NCBI RefSeq assembly: GCF_003664255.1
Contig: NZ_RCCV01000003.1
Location: 186,001-250,000 of the forward strand
Direction of reading: 5' to 3'
DNA from: Micromonospora sp. M71_S20
GTDB lineage: Bacteria; Actinomycetota; Actinomycetes; Mycobacteriales; Micromonosporaceae
DNA length: 64,000 bases
Each line of letters begins with the position of its first letter. Position 1 is the stretch's first letter. The notes below the pieces were generated by a model. That model had not been told where the DNA came from. It ran no database searches and saw only the letters and a program-made list of their open reading frames with translations. Below are positions 23,337-32,329 of the stretch, piece after piece. Both the position numbers and the translations under genes were made by a program.

Positions 23337-23440
23337 CCTTCCGTCAGCCGCCGACCGGGTTAGCTGACGGGTTCGGGACGGAAGATCCCTACCGCTGACG
23401 CGGATGCACCCCACGAACTTGGTTCCCCGGTTCGCCCCGT
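23337..23440 (-). promoter_or_regulatory. ydaO/yuaA-type c-di-AMP riboswitch
   Basis: On the minus strand the leader has the conserved blocks of the actinobacterial ydaO motif in order: CGGGGAACCAAGTTCGTGGGG, GTAGGGATCTTCCGTCCCG and GAACCCGTCAGCTAACC. The 3' block can also pair with the segment next to the ribosome site: an 8-bp stem joins 23370-23363 to 23348-23341 and runs into GGAAGG (23342-23337). Ligand binding would thus change access to the start. In actinobacteria this riboswitch class usually precedes cell-wall hydrolase genes, as here. Confidence 0.85.
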
Positions 23441-23617
23441 CGGGCGATTAGGCGGCGGCCACCGCCGGCACCGGTGGGTGCCGCCTGGCGGAGGCCGAAG
23501 CCGAGCCTACCGGTGCCGGTGTGACTGGTGCACCGCAGGTGACGGACGGTGTGCGTCCACTAACAGTCAAATCCGGCATAAAGCCACAATACCCTCCCAG
23601 ATTTAAGGTTGTCCTCA

Positions 23618-24535
23618 TTACCACTCGACCGCCCCACAGGCCCCGGGCGACGCTCCCGGCTCGATCTGCAACGTCGCGTGCTCGATCTGGAAGTCGTCGT
23701 GCAGCGCGGCCCGGGCGGCGCCCAGCACCGCGCCGACCTCCGCGCCGGGGGCCATGGTCAGGTGCGCCGAGGCCACCTCCATCCCGGAGGTCAGCGTCCA
23801 GACGTGCAGGTCGTGCACCTCGGCGACGCCGGGCACGGCGGCCAGTCGGTCGTGCACCGCGGTGACCTGGAGGTGCTCCGGCGCGGCCTGCACCAGGATG
23901 CGCAGCGCGGCCCGCCCGAGCCGCCAGGTGCGCGGCAGGATGAACACGCCGATTCCGACCGCCACCAGTGGGTCCGCCCACCACCAGCCGGTGGTGACGA
24001 TCAGTAGCGCCGCCCCGATCACCCCGAGTGACCCCAGCAGGTCGCCGAGCACCTCCAGGTACGCGCCGTGGACGTTGATGCTCTCCTTCGCCCCGGAGCG
24101 CAGCAGCGCGAAGGCGCCGACGTTGGCGAGCAGGCCGAGCACGGCGACCACGAGCATCGGGCCGGCCAGCACCTCGGGCGGGTCGCCGAAGCGGCGCACC
24201 GCCTCGATCACGACGTAGACCGCGACCCCGGAGAGCAGCGCGGCGTTGGCCAGCGCGGCCAGCACCTCCAGCCGGTAGAGGCCGAAGGTGCGCTGCGGGT
24301 CGGCGCCCGCCCGCCGGGTGGCGGCGATCGCCGCGAGCGCCATGCCGATGCCGAGCACGTCGGTGAACATGTGCCCGGCGTCGCTCAGCAGGGCCAGTGA
24401 GCCGGTGCGGAAGGCCGCCACCGCCTCCACCACCATCAGGCCGGCGAGCAGCCCGAACGCCGCCCAGAGCCGGCCCCGGTGGCGGTGGGCGGCGTTCGCC
24501 ACCGACCCGTGATGGTGGTCATGACCTGCGCCCAC
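23618..24535 (-). CDS. Cation diffusion facilitator (zinc-type) efflux protein
   Basis: 305 residues from GTG 24535, chosen because AGGGAGG lies 8 nt upstream; a TTG 39 bases earlier is the only other option. Six membrane segments; the transport-site motif is LLSDAGHMFTDVLG (HxxxD) with VHGAYLEVLGDLLGS in helix V (HxxxD). The N-terminus carries a His run (GHDHHHG), and a cytoplasmic ferredoxin-like domain (VHDLHVWTLTSGM, HATLQIEP) closes the protein, as in CzcD/ZitB. Exports Zn2+ and related ions against H+. A possible metal-sensor operator lies just upstream. Confidence 0.95.
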   Translation of the reverse strand: MGAGHDHHHGSVANAAHRHRGRLWAAFGLLAGLMVVEAVAAFRTGSLALLSDAGHMFTDVLGIGMALAAIAATRRAGADPQRTFGLYRLEVLAALANAALLSGVAVYVVIEAVRRFGDPPEVLAGPMLVVAVLGLLANVGAFALLRSGAKESINVHGAYLEVLGDLLGSLGVIGAALLIVTTGWWWADPLVAVGIGVFILPRTWRLGRAALRILVQAAPEHLQVTAVHDRLAAVPGVAEVHDLHVWTLTSGMEVASAHLTMAPGAEVGAVLGAARAALHDDFQIEHATLQIEPGASPGACGAVEW

Positions 24536-24578
24536 GCGCTCATCCTCCCTCTGGGGGTCCGGATTCGCGTTCAATTTA

Positions 24579-24600
24579 TGCTGACATCGCTATGTATGCA
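24579..24600. promoter_or_regulatory. Possible ArsR/SmtB-type operator before the CDF gene
   Basis: Imperfect inverted repeat TGCTGACAT-cgct-ATGTATGCA (7 of 9 pairs) in an AT-rich island, 44 bp before the efflux start. Zinc-sensing ArsR-family repressors bind such dyads. No arsR gene is in the window, so a sensor would act from elsewhere. Confidence 0.4.
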
Positions 24601-24612
24601 AGTAACGGATCC

Positions 24613-26730
24613 TCAGCCGATCGGGTCGACGGTGGTCAGCCGCTGGGTGGCCCGGGACAGCGCCACGTAGAGCGTCCGCACCCCTGACCCCGGGTCGGCC
24701 CGGATCTCGCTCGGGGCGACGAGGACGACCCCGTCGTACTCCATGCCCTTGGCCTCCAGGCTGGTCACCACCTGTAGGCGCGGCGCGCCGAGCCCGCCCA
24801 GCCAGCCGGCCACCTCGTCGCGGCGGGGCACCGGCGTGATCACGCCGACCGTGCCCTCGACCTCGGCGAGCAGCGCGCCGGCCGCCGCCACCACCGCGGC
24901 CTCCAGCTCCGCCGGCGGCACCGCCAGCTCGACCGGTTCGACGCCCGTGGAGCGCACCGCCCTGGGCAGCGGGAGGTCCGGGTGCAGCCGACGGATCTCG
25001 GCCGCCGCCACCGCGAAGATCTCCGCCGAGTTGCGGTAGTTCGTGGTGAGGGTGAAGTGGTGCCGCTTGCGCCGGCCCAACGCCTGGTCCCGGGCGCGGG
25101 TCAGCTCCTCCGGATCCCCCGTCCACGCCGTCTGCGCCGGGTCGCCCACCACCGTCCACGAGGCCAGCCGACCCCGTCGGCCGATCATGCGCCACTGCAT
25201 CGGCGAGACGTCCTGCGACTCGTCGACCACCACGTGCGCGTACTCCCGGTAGTCGTCGGGGCGTTCCCGGGCCGCGTCGCGGGCGGCGCGCTGCCGGTCG
25301 GCGAAGGTGCTCAGCTCGCGGACCCCGCCGGCCAGCTGGAACGGGTCCCGCTTCGCCCGGGCCGGCCGCATCGGCTTGCCGAGCAACGCGTCCAACTCGT
25401 CGAGCAGCGCGATGTCGGCGATCGTCAGCCCGGCGGCGTCGAGGCTCCGGTACGCGTCGGTCAGCAGCCGGATCTCGGCGCGGGAGAGGATCCCCCCGGC
25501 GTAGCGGTGCAGCCGGTCCGGGCGGGACAACCAGCCCAGCACGTGCCGGGGGTGCAGCCGGGGCCACCACGCCTTGAGGAACTCCCGGAACTCCGGCCGC
25601 TCGGCGATCTCGTCCTCGAACGCGCGCTGCTCGGGCAGCCGGCCGACGCCCAACCTGCGGGCCTGCGCCCAGAGCGCGGCGAAGACCCCGTCGAAGCCGG
25701 CCCGGCGCACCTCGTTGCGCCGGGCGCCCCGCGGCATCGCCCGGTCGCGGATGCCGTCCAGCTCACGGCGCTCCAGCCGGAGCAGCGCGCCCCGGTAGAG
25801 CAGGCGCAGCTCGGTCGGGCCGTCCGGCACCGCGTCCCGGGCCGCCCGCTCCAGCACCCGCCGCATCCGCAGCGAGCCCTTCACCGCCGCCACCGCCGGC
25901 GGATCGGTGCGGGTGGCGGTCATGCCCGCGAAGAGCGTGCCCAGCGAGTGCAGGGTGGCGGTGTCCTCGCCGAGCGAGGGCAGCACCGAGGCGATGTACT
26001 CGACGAAGACCGAGGACGGGCCCACCACCAGGATGCCGCCCCCGGCGAACCGGCTGCGGTCGGAATAGAGCAGGTACGCGGCCCGGTGCAGGGCGACGGC
26101 CGTCTTCCCGGTGCCCGGACCGCCGGACACGATCGTCACGCCCGAGCCGGGGGAGCGGATCGCCTCGTCCTGCTCCCGCTGGATGGTGGCGACGATGTCC
26201 CGCATCCCCCGGCCGGTGGCCTTCGACAGCGTGGCCAGCAGCGCGCCGTCGCCGACCACCGCCATGTCGGCGGGCGCGGCGACCGGATCGAGCAGGTCGT
26301 CCTCGATCCGGGTGACCCGCTCGGCGGAGGACTGGATCGTGCGTCTCCGCACCACGCCCAGCGGCTGCGCGGGGGTGGCCTGGTAGAAGGCGGCGGCGGC
26401 CGGGGCCCGCCAGTCGACCACCAGGGTGGACGCGTCGTCGTCCCGGATGCCGAGCCGCCCGACGTGCAGCACCTGCCGGTCGAGCAGGTCCAGCCGACCG
26501 AAGACCAGGCCCTCGTGCTCGGCGTCCAGCATGTGCCGCCGCCGCGCGGCGTGGAACACCATCGCGTCCCGTTCGACCAGCGCCCCGAAGTTGCCCACCC
26601 GGGCGAGCCGGTAGCCCTCCTTCTCGGCGCTGACCGCCGACCGGCGCAGCTCGGCCAGTCGGGCGTACACCCGGTCGAGATGCCGCTGCTCGACGGCGAT
26701 CTCCTGTTCCAGGGTGGTCTGGTCGCTCAC
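24613..26730 (-). CDS. helR: HelD/HelR-type RNA polymerase-recycling ATPase
   Basis: 705 residues. A superfamily 1 helicase-like ATPase: N-terminal coiled-coil arm (EQEIAVEQRHLDRVYARLAE), Walker A VSGGPGTGKTAVALHRAAYLL near 205-225, VVDESQDVSPMQWRMIGRR (motif II), TLTTNYRNSAEI (motif IV region), and C-terminal GVVLVAPSEI...LYVALSRATQRLTTV. Length and arm fit actinobacterial HelD/HelR, which pries stalled RNA polymerase from DNA and in streptomycetes gives tolerance to rifamycins. A TACCCT -10 (26804-26799) followed by CTTGCGGTTGGCC sits upstream. It is followed by the CDF gene on the same strand. Confidence 0.9.
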   Translation of the reverse strand: MSDQTTLEQEIAVEQRHLDRVYARLAELRRSAVSAEKEGYRLARVGNFGALVERDAMVFHAARRRHMLDAEHEGLVFGRLDLLDRQVLHVGRLGIRDDDASTLVVDWRAPAAAAFYQATPAQPLGVVRRRTIQSSAERVTRIEDDLLDPVAAPADMAVVGDGALLATLSKATGRGMRDIVATIQREQDEAIRSPGSGVTIVSGGPGTGKTAVALHRAAYLLYSDRSRFAGGGILVVGPSSVFVEYIASVLPSLGEDTATLHSLGTLFAGMTATRTDPPAVAAVKGSLRMRRVLERAARDAVPDGPTELRLLYRGALLRLERRELDGIRDRAMPRGARRNEVRRAGFDGVFAALWAQARRLGVGRLPEQRAFEDEIAERPEFREFLKAWWPRLHPRHVLGWLSRPDRLHRYAGGILSRAEIRLLTDAYRSLDAAGLTIADIALLDELDALLGKPMRPARAKRDPFQLAGGVRELSTFADRQRAARDAARERPDDYREYAHVVVDESQDVSPMQWRMIGRRGRLASWTVVGDPAQTAWTGDPEELTRARDQALGRRKRHHFTLTTNYRNSAEIFAVAAAEIRRLHPDLPLPRAVRSTGVEPVELAVPPAELEAAVVAAAGALLAEVEGTVGVITPVPRRDEVAGWLGGLGAPRLQVVTSLEAKGMEYDGVVLVAPSEIRADPGSGVRTLYVALSRATQRLTTVDPIG

Positions 26731-26895
26731 CGCTCGCTCCTCCTGACGTCGGCGGCGGGCGGCGCGAACCGCGCGGACCGCGCCAGGCCAACCGCAAGAG
26801 GGTACGGCCCGCGCGCAACCAGCGGCGCGACCGGTGTGGGAAAGGAACCCGCGTCACGCCCGCGGGGGCCGCGTCGCGCTCCCCGGCGGCCCGGC

Positions 26896-27831
26896 TCAGT
26901 CCGCCCGGGCGACGGCGGTGGCGCCGGCCCCGGGGGCGGCGAGCACGCGCCCGAGCACGCCGCCGAGCGCCGCGTTGACCTCGTCGGGGCGTTCCATCAT
27001 CAGCATGTGCCCGGCACCCGGGCAGACGGTCAGCTCGGTCGCCGGCAGCGCGCCGGCGATCGACTCGGCGCAGGGCGGCGGGGTGAGCCGGTCCCGGTCG
27101 CCGACCAGGGCGGCGGCCGGCAGGTGGGCCAGCTCGGCGAGGGTGTCCAGCCGGTGCTGCGCCCCGATGGAGGCGCGGAACCCGCCGATCGAGCGGAGGG
27201 TGGCCCGGGCCACCGCCGAGGTGACCAGCCGGATGTCGTGCGGGTCGCAGCGGTCGCCGAAGAGCATCCAGCGGATGCTGGGACGCAGCGCGCGCAGCAG
27301 CGCCCGGGGCGGTCGCCAGGCCCCGCACCGGGCCAGCACGCCGGCCCCGGTGGTCTCGGCGAGCCGGATCAGCCGGGCGATCCGGGGCGAGAGGCCGTAG
27401 GCGGTGTGCGTGTGGCCCTCGGCGGTGGTGGAGACGAAGACCAGCCCGGCCGTCCGGGCGGCGAAGTGCTCGGGGTGGCGGTGCGCGTACTCCATGATCG
27501 TCATGCCGCCCATCGAGTGGCCGACCAGCACGACACGACCGGTCGGGGCCACCTCGTCCAGCACCGCGACCAGGTCGTCGCCGAGCTGGGCCACGGTGGC
27601 GGTGGGCAGCGCCATGCAGCTCGACCGGCCGTGGCCGCGCGCGTCGTAGGTCACCACCCGTACCGCGTCGCCGAAGCGTCGCCGCAGGTCGGCGAGCTGC
27701 CGGTGCCAGGCGCGCCCGTCGAGCGTCCAGCCGTGCAGCAGCACGACCGTGACCTCGGCGTCGGCCGGTCCGGTCGCCTCGACGTGCAGGCGTACGTCGT
27801 CGGCAAGACGTACCTCGACGTGCTCCGGCAT
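26896..27831 (-). CDS. Alpha/beta-hydrolase
   Basis: 311 residues from ATG 27831, with GGGGAGGTGAC directly before it. Alpha/beta-hydrolase fold: oxyanion region VVLLHGWTLDGRAWHRQ, nucleophile elbow VLVGHSMGGMTIMEYA (Ser near 102), acid in ALVGDRDRLTPP and catalytic His in CPGAGHMLMMERP near the end. The lid is helical with two Cys/Arg-rich parts. Substrate unknown; such enzymes cleave esters, lactones or epoxides. Monocistronic. Confidence 0.92.
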   Translation of the reverse strand: MPEHVEVRLADDVRLHVEATGPADAEVTVVLLHGWTLDGRAWHRQLADLRRRFGDAVRVVTYDARGHGRSSCMALPTATVAQLGDDLVAVLDEVAPTGRVVLVGHSMGGMTIMEYAHRHPEHFAARTAGLVFVSTTAEGHTHTAYGLSPRIARLIRLAETTGAGVLARCGAWRPPRALLRALRPSIRWMLFGDRCDPHDIRLVTSAVARATLRSIGGFRASIGAQHRLDTLAELAHLPAAALVGDRDRLTPPPCAESIAGALPATELTVCPGAGHMLMMERPDEVNAALGGVLGRVLAAPGAGATAVARAD

Positions 27832-27979
27832 CGTCACCTCCCCAGGGCCGCACGGAACCGCAACACCGGGGATACCCGGTGGTAACACCGGCTACCCGTC
27901 ATGAGACCACGACAACCGTGTCGGTGAGAAGATTCGCAACCGGCTCCGGGCCTCCGGCGGGCCCGCCAAGCTGGGGGGC

Positions 27980-28570
27980 ATGGGGTCGCCCCGGGCCGCG
28001 CTGGCCGAGCTGCTCGCCGGCAACCGCCGCTTCGTCAGCGGCCAGCCGGTGCACGGCCACGACGTCACCGCCGCCGCCGCGGCGGCCTCGGGCGACCAGC
28101 AGCCGTACGCGGTGCTGCTCGGCTGCATCGACTCGCGGGTGCCGCTGGAGGCGATCTTCGACCAGACCTTCGGCTCGATCTGCGTGATCCGCACCGGTGG
28201 GCACGTGCTCGACCGGGCGGTGCTCGGCTCCATCGAGTACGTGGTCGGTGAGCTGGGCGTGCCGCTGGTGATGGTGCTCGGGCACGAGCGGTGCGGCGCG
28301 GTGGCCTCCGCCGTGGACGCGTTGCGCGCCGGGCGGTCACCGGGCGGCGCGCTGGCCCACCTCGTCGACCAGATCGCCCCGGCGGTGCGCGAGGTGGGCG
28401 TCGACGACCCCCGGGTGCGTCCGATGGCGGTCCGGCGGCACGTGCTCCGTACGGTCGCCGCCCTGCGCGCCGACGACCGGCTCGCCGCCCCGGCCGCCGC
28501 CGGCCGGCTGACGGTGGTCGGCGCCCTCTACGACCTGGCGACCGGCGAGGTGGCCCTGCTGGAGACGTAG
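27980..28570 (+). CDS. Beta-class carbonic anhydrase
   Basis: 196 residues. It interconverts CO2 and bicarbonate. Zinc ligands are all present: C49 and D51-R53 in [12 protein letters not shown], and H102 and C105 in [24 protein letters not shown] is the usual active-site strand. ATG follows a G-run (GGGGGGC). It starts 148 bp from the divergent hydrolase. The bicarbonate product can feed acyl-CoA carboxylases such as the one in the fab locus downstream, which is inference. Confidence 0.95.
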   Translation: MGSPRAALAELLAGNRRFVSGQPVHGHDVTAAAAAASGDQQPYAVLLGCIDSRVPLEAIFDQTFGSICVIRTGGHVLDRAVLGSIEYVVGELGVPLVMVLGHERCGAVASAVDALRAGRSPGGALAHLVDQIAPAVREVGVDDPRVRPMAVRRHVLRTVAALRADDRLAAPAAAGRLTVVGALYDLATGEVALLET

Positions 28571-28601
28571 GAAGACCCTCGCCCGGGTCCGCGGACGTGG
28601 A

Positions 28602-28632
28602 ACCGCCCGCCGGGATGATCCCGACGGGCGGT
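28602..28632. terminator. Convergent hairpin terminator
   Basis: A 14-bp stem with one mismatch (28602-28615 with 28619-28632, arm ACCGCCCGCCGGGA) and a 3-nt loop between convergent genes. Confidence 0.7.
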
Positions 28633-28655
28633 CGCGGTGTCGCGTGGGGGAGGGC

Positions 28656-28985
28656 TCAGCCCTCGAAGACGCCGGCCTCGACGAGGCGCTTCTCGGTGGC
28701 GTCCCAGCCGTCACCCGGGTGGGTCGTGTTGAGGTTGTTGATCTCGGCGCGGATCTTCGCGGCGTGGCCGGCGGCGGCCAGCACCCGGATCTCCTCGACG
28801 AAGGCCTCGGAGTCGGTGCGCAGGTGCGCGGTCTTGCCGTTGGTCAGGTTCCGCACGTAGGCGTGCTTGCCGCCGTTGAGCGGGATGAGGTACTTGAACT
28901 CGCCCAGCACGCTGAGGGCGCCACCCTGGCCAGCCTGGCCGGCCCGGACTGACGCGCGCGCGGTCTTAGAGGTGTTGCTCGCCAC
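28656..28985 (-). CDS. Conserved hypothetical protein
   Basis: 109 residues from GTG 28985 with AAGGAG seven bases upstream. After a short basic Ala/Ser-rich lead ([20 protein letters not shown]) comes a compact domain: [40 protein letters not shown], then [21 protein letters not shown] do not recognise the fold by name. The even mix of charged and aromatic residues argues that it is a real folded protein. Preceded by a 300-bp region without genes, so it likely has its own promoter. Confidence 0.75.
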   Translation of the reverse strand: MASNTSKTARASVRAGQAGQGGALSVLGEFKYLIPLNGGKHAYVRNLTNGKTAHLRTDSEAFVEEIRVLAAAGHAAKIRAEINNLNTTHPGDGWDATEKRLVEAGVFEG

Positions 28986-29292
28986 GGAGGTACTCCTTGC
29001 AAGACGTACGGGAGGACGGAACGTCCGGGGGCTGTGCGGACGACACCCTGGTGGGTGGGCCCGCGGAAGATGTGCGCGGCACAGGCCGCCGATGGAACTG
29101 TACACGACCGCGATCCCTGGCTGGTCATCGCGTCGTCAGGGGTCAACGGGGGCACCCGTCCGACTATTCCGACCCGCGAATTTTCCGATTCCCTGGCGCA
29201 CCATCCGTCACACCAGTCATCATGTGTTCCAGCAACCACTCGGGTGGTCGAGGTCGTAGGGGAAGACGCACCTCGCTCTCCGGGAGGTCACC
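28986..29292. other. Gene-free region between divergent genes
   Basis: About 307 bp between the conserved hypothetical and the DUF3145 gene. It contains an AT-richer patch at 29160-29230 (e.g. GCGAATTTTCCGATTCCC), likely promoter space for one or both genes. A short dyad GGACGgaaCGTCC lies near 29014. No convincing coding frame, tRNA or long hairpin was seen. Confidence 0.4.
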
Positions 29293-29784
29293 GTGCCAAC
29301 GCGTGGCGTCGTATACGTCCACTCGACCCCGCTCGCCGTGTGCTCACACGTCGAGTGGGCGATCGCGCGCGTCCTCGCCGCGCCGGTCAACCTGCAGTGG
29401 ACGGCTCAGCCCGTCGACCCCGGCGCACGCCGGGCCGAGTGCGGGTGGACCGGTCGTCCGGGGACGGGCGCCGAGCTGGCTGCTGCCCTCCGGCAGTGGC
29501 CCATGATCCGTTTCGAGGTCACCGAGGAGCCGAGCCCCGGCGCCGACGGCGAGCGCTTCATGTACGTGCCCGGGCGGGGCCTGTTCCGGGCGAGCGTCGG
29601 GGCGGCCGGCGACATCCAGCTCGGCGAGGACCGCCTGCGCAGCATCATGGCGGGCGCGCGGGCGCCCGAGGCCCTCGCGCACGCCCTCGACAAGGCGCTC
29701 GGCACGGCGTGGGACGCCGAACTGGAGCCCTACCGGTACGCCGGCGACGGCGCGCCGGTGACCCTGCTCACCCGCGTCGGCTGA
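29293..29784 (+). CDS. DUF3145 domain protein
   Basis: 163 residues from GTG 29293 with GGGAGG upstream. It matches the actinobacterial DUF3145 family, which nearly always begins TRGVVYVHSTPLAVCSHVEWA and contains WTAQPVDPGARRAECGWTG and FRASVGAAGDIQLGEDRLRS. The family is widely conserved in actinobacteria and has no known function. It is likely cytoplasmic. The GH3 gene follows 77 bp downstream on the same strand. Confidence 0.92.
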   Translation: MPTRGVVYVHSTPLAVCSHVEWAIARVLAAPVNLQWTAQPVDPGARRAECGWTGRPGTGAELAAALRQWPMIRFEVTEEPSPGADGERFMYVPGRGLFRASVGAAGDIQLGEDRLRSIMAGARAPEALAHALDKALGTAWDAELEPYRYAGDGAPVTLLTRVG

Positions 29785-29861
29785 CGCCGGGGCCCGGACC
29801 GGGACCGACTCCTCCTGCCGGGTGAAGGTCAAGTTGCCCCGATAAGGGGTGAACTGGTGGG

Positions 29862-31598
29862 ATGGGCCGCGTGTCGACTATCCCGCGACGTGCCGGCGTC
29901 GCGCTCGCCGCCCTGACCGCACTGCTCGTCTCCGGGTGCTCCGGGCCGGCGGACCGCCGTCCCGACCCGGCGCCGACGAGCGCCGCCGCCCCGACGGCGG
30001 CCCCGACACCCGCCGCGAGCGTCCCCGGCGCCGATCCCGCCGCCCGCGCCGCCGCCCTCGTGGCCTCGCTGGCCGACGAGGACCTCGTCGGCCAGGTGCT
30101 GATGCCGTACGCCTACGGCGACGCGGCCACCCGGGTCTCGTCCGGCTCGGCGGCCGGCAACCAGGCGCTGGCCGGGGTGGACACCCCCGCCCAGATGGTC
30201 GAGAAGTACCGGCTCGGCGGGCTGATCCTGGTCGGCTTCAGCGCCGACGACCCCACCAAGGGCAACCAGGAGACGACAAACGTCGACAACCCGAAGCAGG
30301 TCCGCGCGCTGACCGACGGCCTGCGCGCGACCGCCGGCCGGCTGCCCGCCGGGCCGGCGCCCTTCCTGATCGGCACCGACCAGGAGCACGGCGTGGTCAC
30401 CCGGATCACCGACGGCGTGACCCTGCTGCCCAGCGCCCTCGCCGCCGGCGCCGCCGGACGACCGGAGCTGACCGAGGCCGCCTGGCGGGCGGCCGGCACC
30501 GAACTCGCCGCGATGGGGATCAACCTCGACTTCGCCCCCGTCGCCGACGTGCTCGCCACCCGCAGCACCGTGATCGGCTCCCGGTCGTACGGGGCGGACC
30601 CGAAGGTGACGGCGGGGCAGGTCGCGGGCGCGGTCCGGGGCCTGCAGGCCGCGGGCGTCGCGGCCACCGTCAAGCACTTCCCGGGGCACGGGCACAGCGC
30701 CGCCGACTCCCACGAGGGACTGCCGGTGCTCGACCAGCCCCGCCGGACGCTGGAGACCGGGGCGTGGCCGCCCTTCTCCGCCGCCATCGACGCGGGCACG
30801 ATGGCCGTGATGTCCGCCCACCTCGACGCGCGGTCGGTGGACCCGGGCACCGCGGCGACGTTCTCGCACAAGCTGCTCACCGACGTGCTCCGTGGCCAGC
30901 TCGGTTTCAAGGGCGTGGTGATCACCGACGGGATGAACATGCCGCCGGCCAAGCGCTGGTCGCCGGGCGAGGCCGCGGTGCGCGCGCTGAAGGCGGGCAA
31001 CGACCTGATCCTGATGCCGCCGAACGTCCGTCAGGCGTACGACGGGCTGCTCGCCGCGCTCCGCGACGGCTCGCTGCCCCGCGCCCGCCTCGTCGAGGCC
31101 GCGACCCGGGTGCTCACGATGAAGTTCAAGCTGGCCGACCGGCCCACTCCCGAGCTGTCCACGCTGGCCGGCCCGGCGCACCGCAAGGCGGCGGAGGACC
31201 TGGCCGCGGCGGCGGTGACGGTGCTGCGGGGCGCCTGCGGCGGCGTACGGGGCCCGGTGACCGTGACCGCCTCCGGCGGGCGGGAGCACACGCGGGCGGC
31301 GCTGACCGAGGCGCTCAAGGCGGCCGGGGTCAAGGTGGTGGCCGGCGGCGGCACGGTGGTGCACCTCGTCGGGTACGGCGACGGCGCCGGCGACCTGCGC
31401 GCCGACGCCGCCGTCACGGTCGCCATGGACACCCCGTACGTGCTGGCGAAGGCCAAGTCGCCCACGCTGCTGGCGACCTACTCCTCCAGCCGGGCGTCGA
31501 TGACCGCCCTCGCCGGGGTGCTGGCCGGCAAGACCCGCCCGGGCGGCCGGTCCCCGGTGCCGGTGACCGGCCTGCCCGCCACGACCTGCGGCGCCTGA
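29862..31598 (+). CDS. GH3 family glycosidase lipoprotein (beta-N-acetylhexosaminidase type)
   Basis: 578 residues from ATG 29862; a GTG three codons on is also possible. Lipoprotein signal: ALAALTALLVSGCSGP, anchoring the enzyme outside the membrane via Cys near 26. GH3 N-domain: GTDQEHGVVTRI, INLDFAPVADV, the diagnostic KHFPGHG, and the nucleophile region VVITDGMNM with the Asp. Single-domain GH3 enzymes with KHFPGHG are usually NagZ-type N-acetylglucosaminidases acting on peptidoglycan. A further C-terminal segment (~430-578) resembles the GH3 C domain, possibly degenerate. Substrate likely wall-derived; not proven. Confidence 0.88.
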   Translation: MGRVSTIPRRAGVALAALTALLVSGCSGPADRRPDPAPTSAAAPTAAPTPAASVPGADPAARAAALVASLADEDLVGQVLMPYAYGDAATRVSSGSAAGNQALAGVDTPAQMVEKYRLGGLILVGFSADDPTKGNQETTNVDNPKQVRALTDGLRATAGRLPAGPAPFLIGTDQEHGVVTRITDGVTLLPSALAAGAAGRPELTEAAWRAAGTELAAMGINLDFAPVADVLATRSTVIGSRSYGADPKVTAGQVAGAVRGLQAAGVAATVKHFPGHGHSAADSHEGLPVLDQPRRTLETGAWPPFSAAIDAGTMAVMSAHLDARSVDPGTAATFSHKLLTDVLRGQLGFKGVVITDGMNMPPAKRWSPGEAAVRALKAGNDLILMPPNVRQAYDGLLAALRDGSLPRARLVEAATRVLTMKFKLADRPTPELSTLAGPAHRKAAEDLAAAAVTVLRGACGGVRGPVTVTASGGREHTRAALTEALKAAGVKVVAGGGTVVHLVGYGDGAGDLRADAAVTVAMDTPYVLAKAKSPTLLATYSSSRASMTALAGVLAGKTRPGGRSPVPVTGLPATTCGA

Positions 31599-31604
31599 GC
31601 CGCG

Positions 31605-32255
31605 TCAGTCGCGGTTGATCCGGGCCGACTGCTTCACCAGCTGGTACGCCGGCAGCAGCTCCGCCGGCTCCGGCGTGTCGAGGCTCAGCACGATCGGACC
31701 GTAGAGGGACGAGATCGCGATGGCCCGGTCGTGGACCGGGCCACCGTCCTCCTTGGGGTAGCTCGCCTCGACGGCGTCGACGGTGCCGGCCTTCACCCGC
31801 CGGTACTCCGCGTCCGCGGCCTCCGGCGAGTACGCGTCGAGGAAGTGCTTCAGGTGCTCCTGGGCGCCGCCGGCGACCCCGTCGACCCGCCACACCCGCA
31901 GGAACCCGATGTCGGCGGTCGGCCGGGCGTCGATCTCGCACAGCATGAGGGCCTTGTCGAGACGGGGCTCGCCGAACTTCGCCGAGCCCCGCACCGCCTC
32001 GACCTTCCACCCGGCGGGCACCGAGAACGTGACCGGCAGCTCGCAGGGCGTGCCCTTGCCGCCCACCGTGGTGCCGGCGGGAGCCGCCACCACCTCGTCG
32101 TGCCAGGGCGGGCCGGGGGTCACCGGCGAGCCGGTGGGGCCCGGCGAGGCCGACGGCGGGCCGGCGCCCGACGGCGACTCCTTCCCCTCGGCACAGCCGG
32201 CGGTCAGCGCGGCGGTCAGCGCCGCGAGCACGGCGACGCGGGTACGACGTTGCAT
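31605..32255 (-). CDS. Putative lipoprotein, unknown function
   Basis: 216 residues. ATG 32255 is preferred since GGGGA lies nine bases before it; an ATG three codons earlier touches that site. Signal VAVLAALTAALTAGC ends in a lipobox Cys. After a Pro/Gly/Ser linker the mature part is a mixed domain with VPAGWKVEAV, DKALMLCEIDARP and two Cys (TPCELPV, LMLCEID) that could pair. No family recognised. Convergent with the GH3 gene, only six bases apart. Confidence 0.75.
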   Translation of the reverse strand: MQRRTRVAVLAALTAALTAGCAEGKESPSGAGPPSASPGPTGSPVTPGPPWHDEVVAAPAGTTVGGKGTPCELPVTFSVPAGWKVEAVRGSAKFGEPRLDKALMLCEIDARPTADIGFLRVWRVDGVAGGAQEHLKHFLDAYSPEAADAEYRRVKAGTVDAVEASYPKEDGGPVHDRAIAISSLYGPIVLSLDTPEPAELLPAYQLVKQSARINRD

Positions 32256-32329
32256 GATGTCCATTCCCCGTTGACGACGAGAGCCGGCTCATCAAAGCGG
32301 CGCGGACCGGCGCCGTCAACCCGGTTGAT

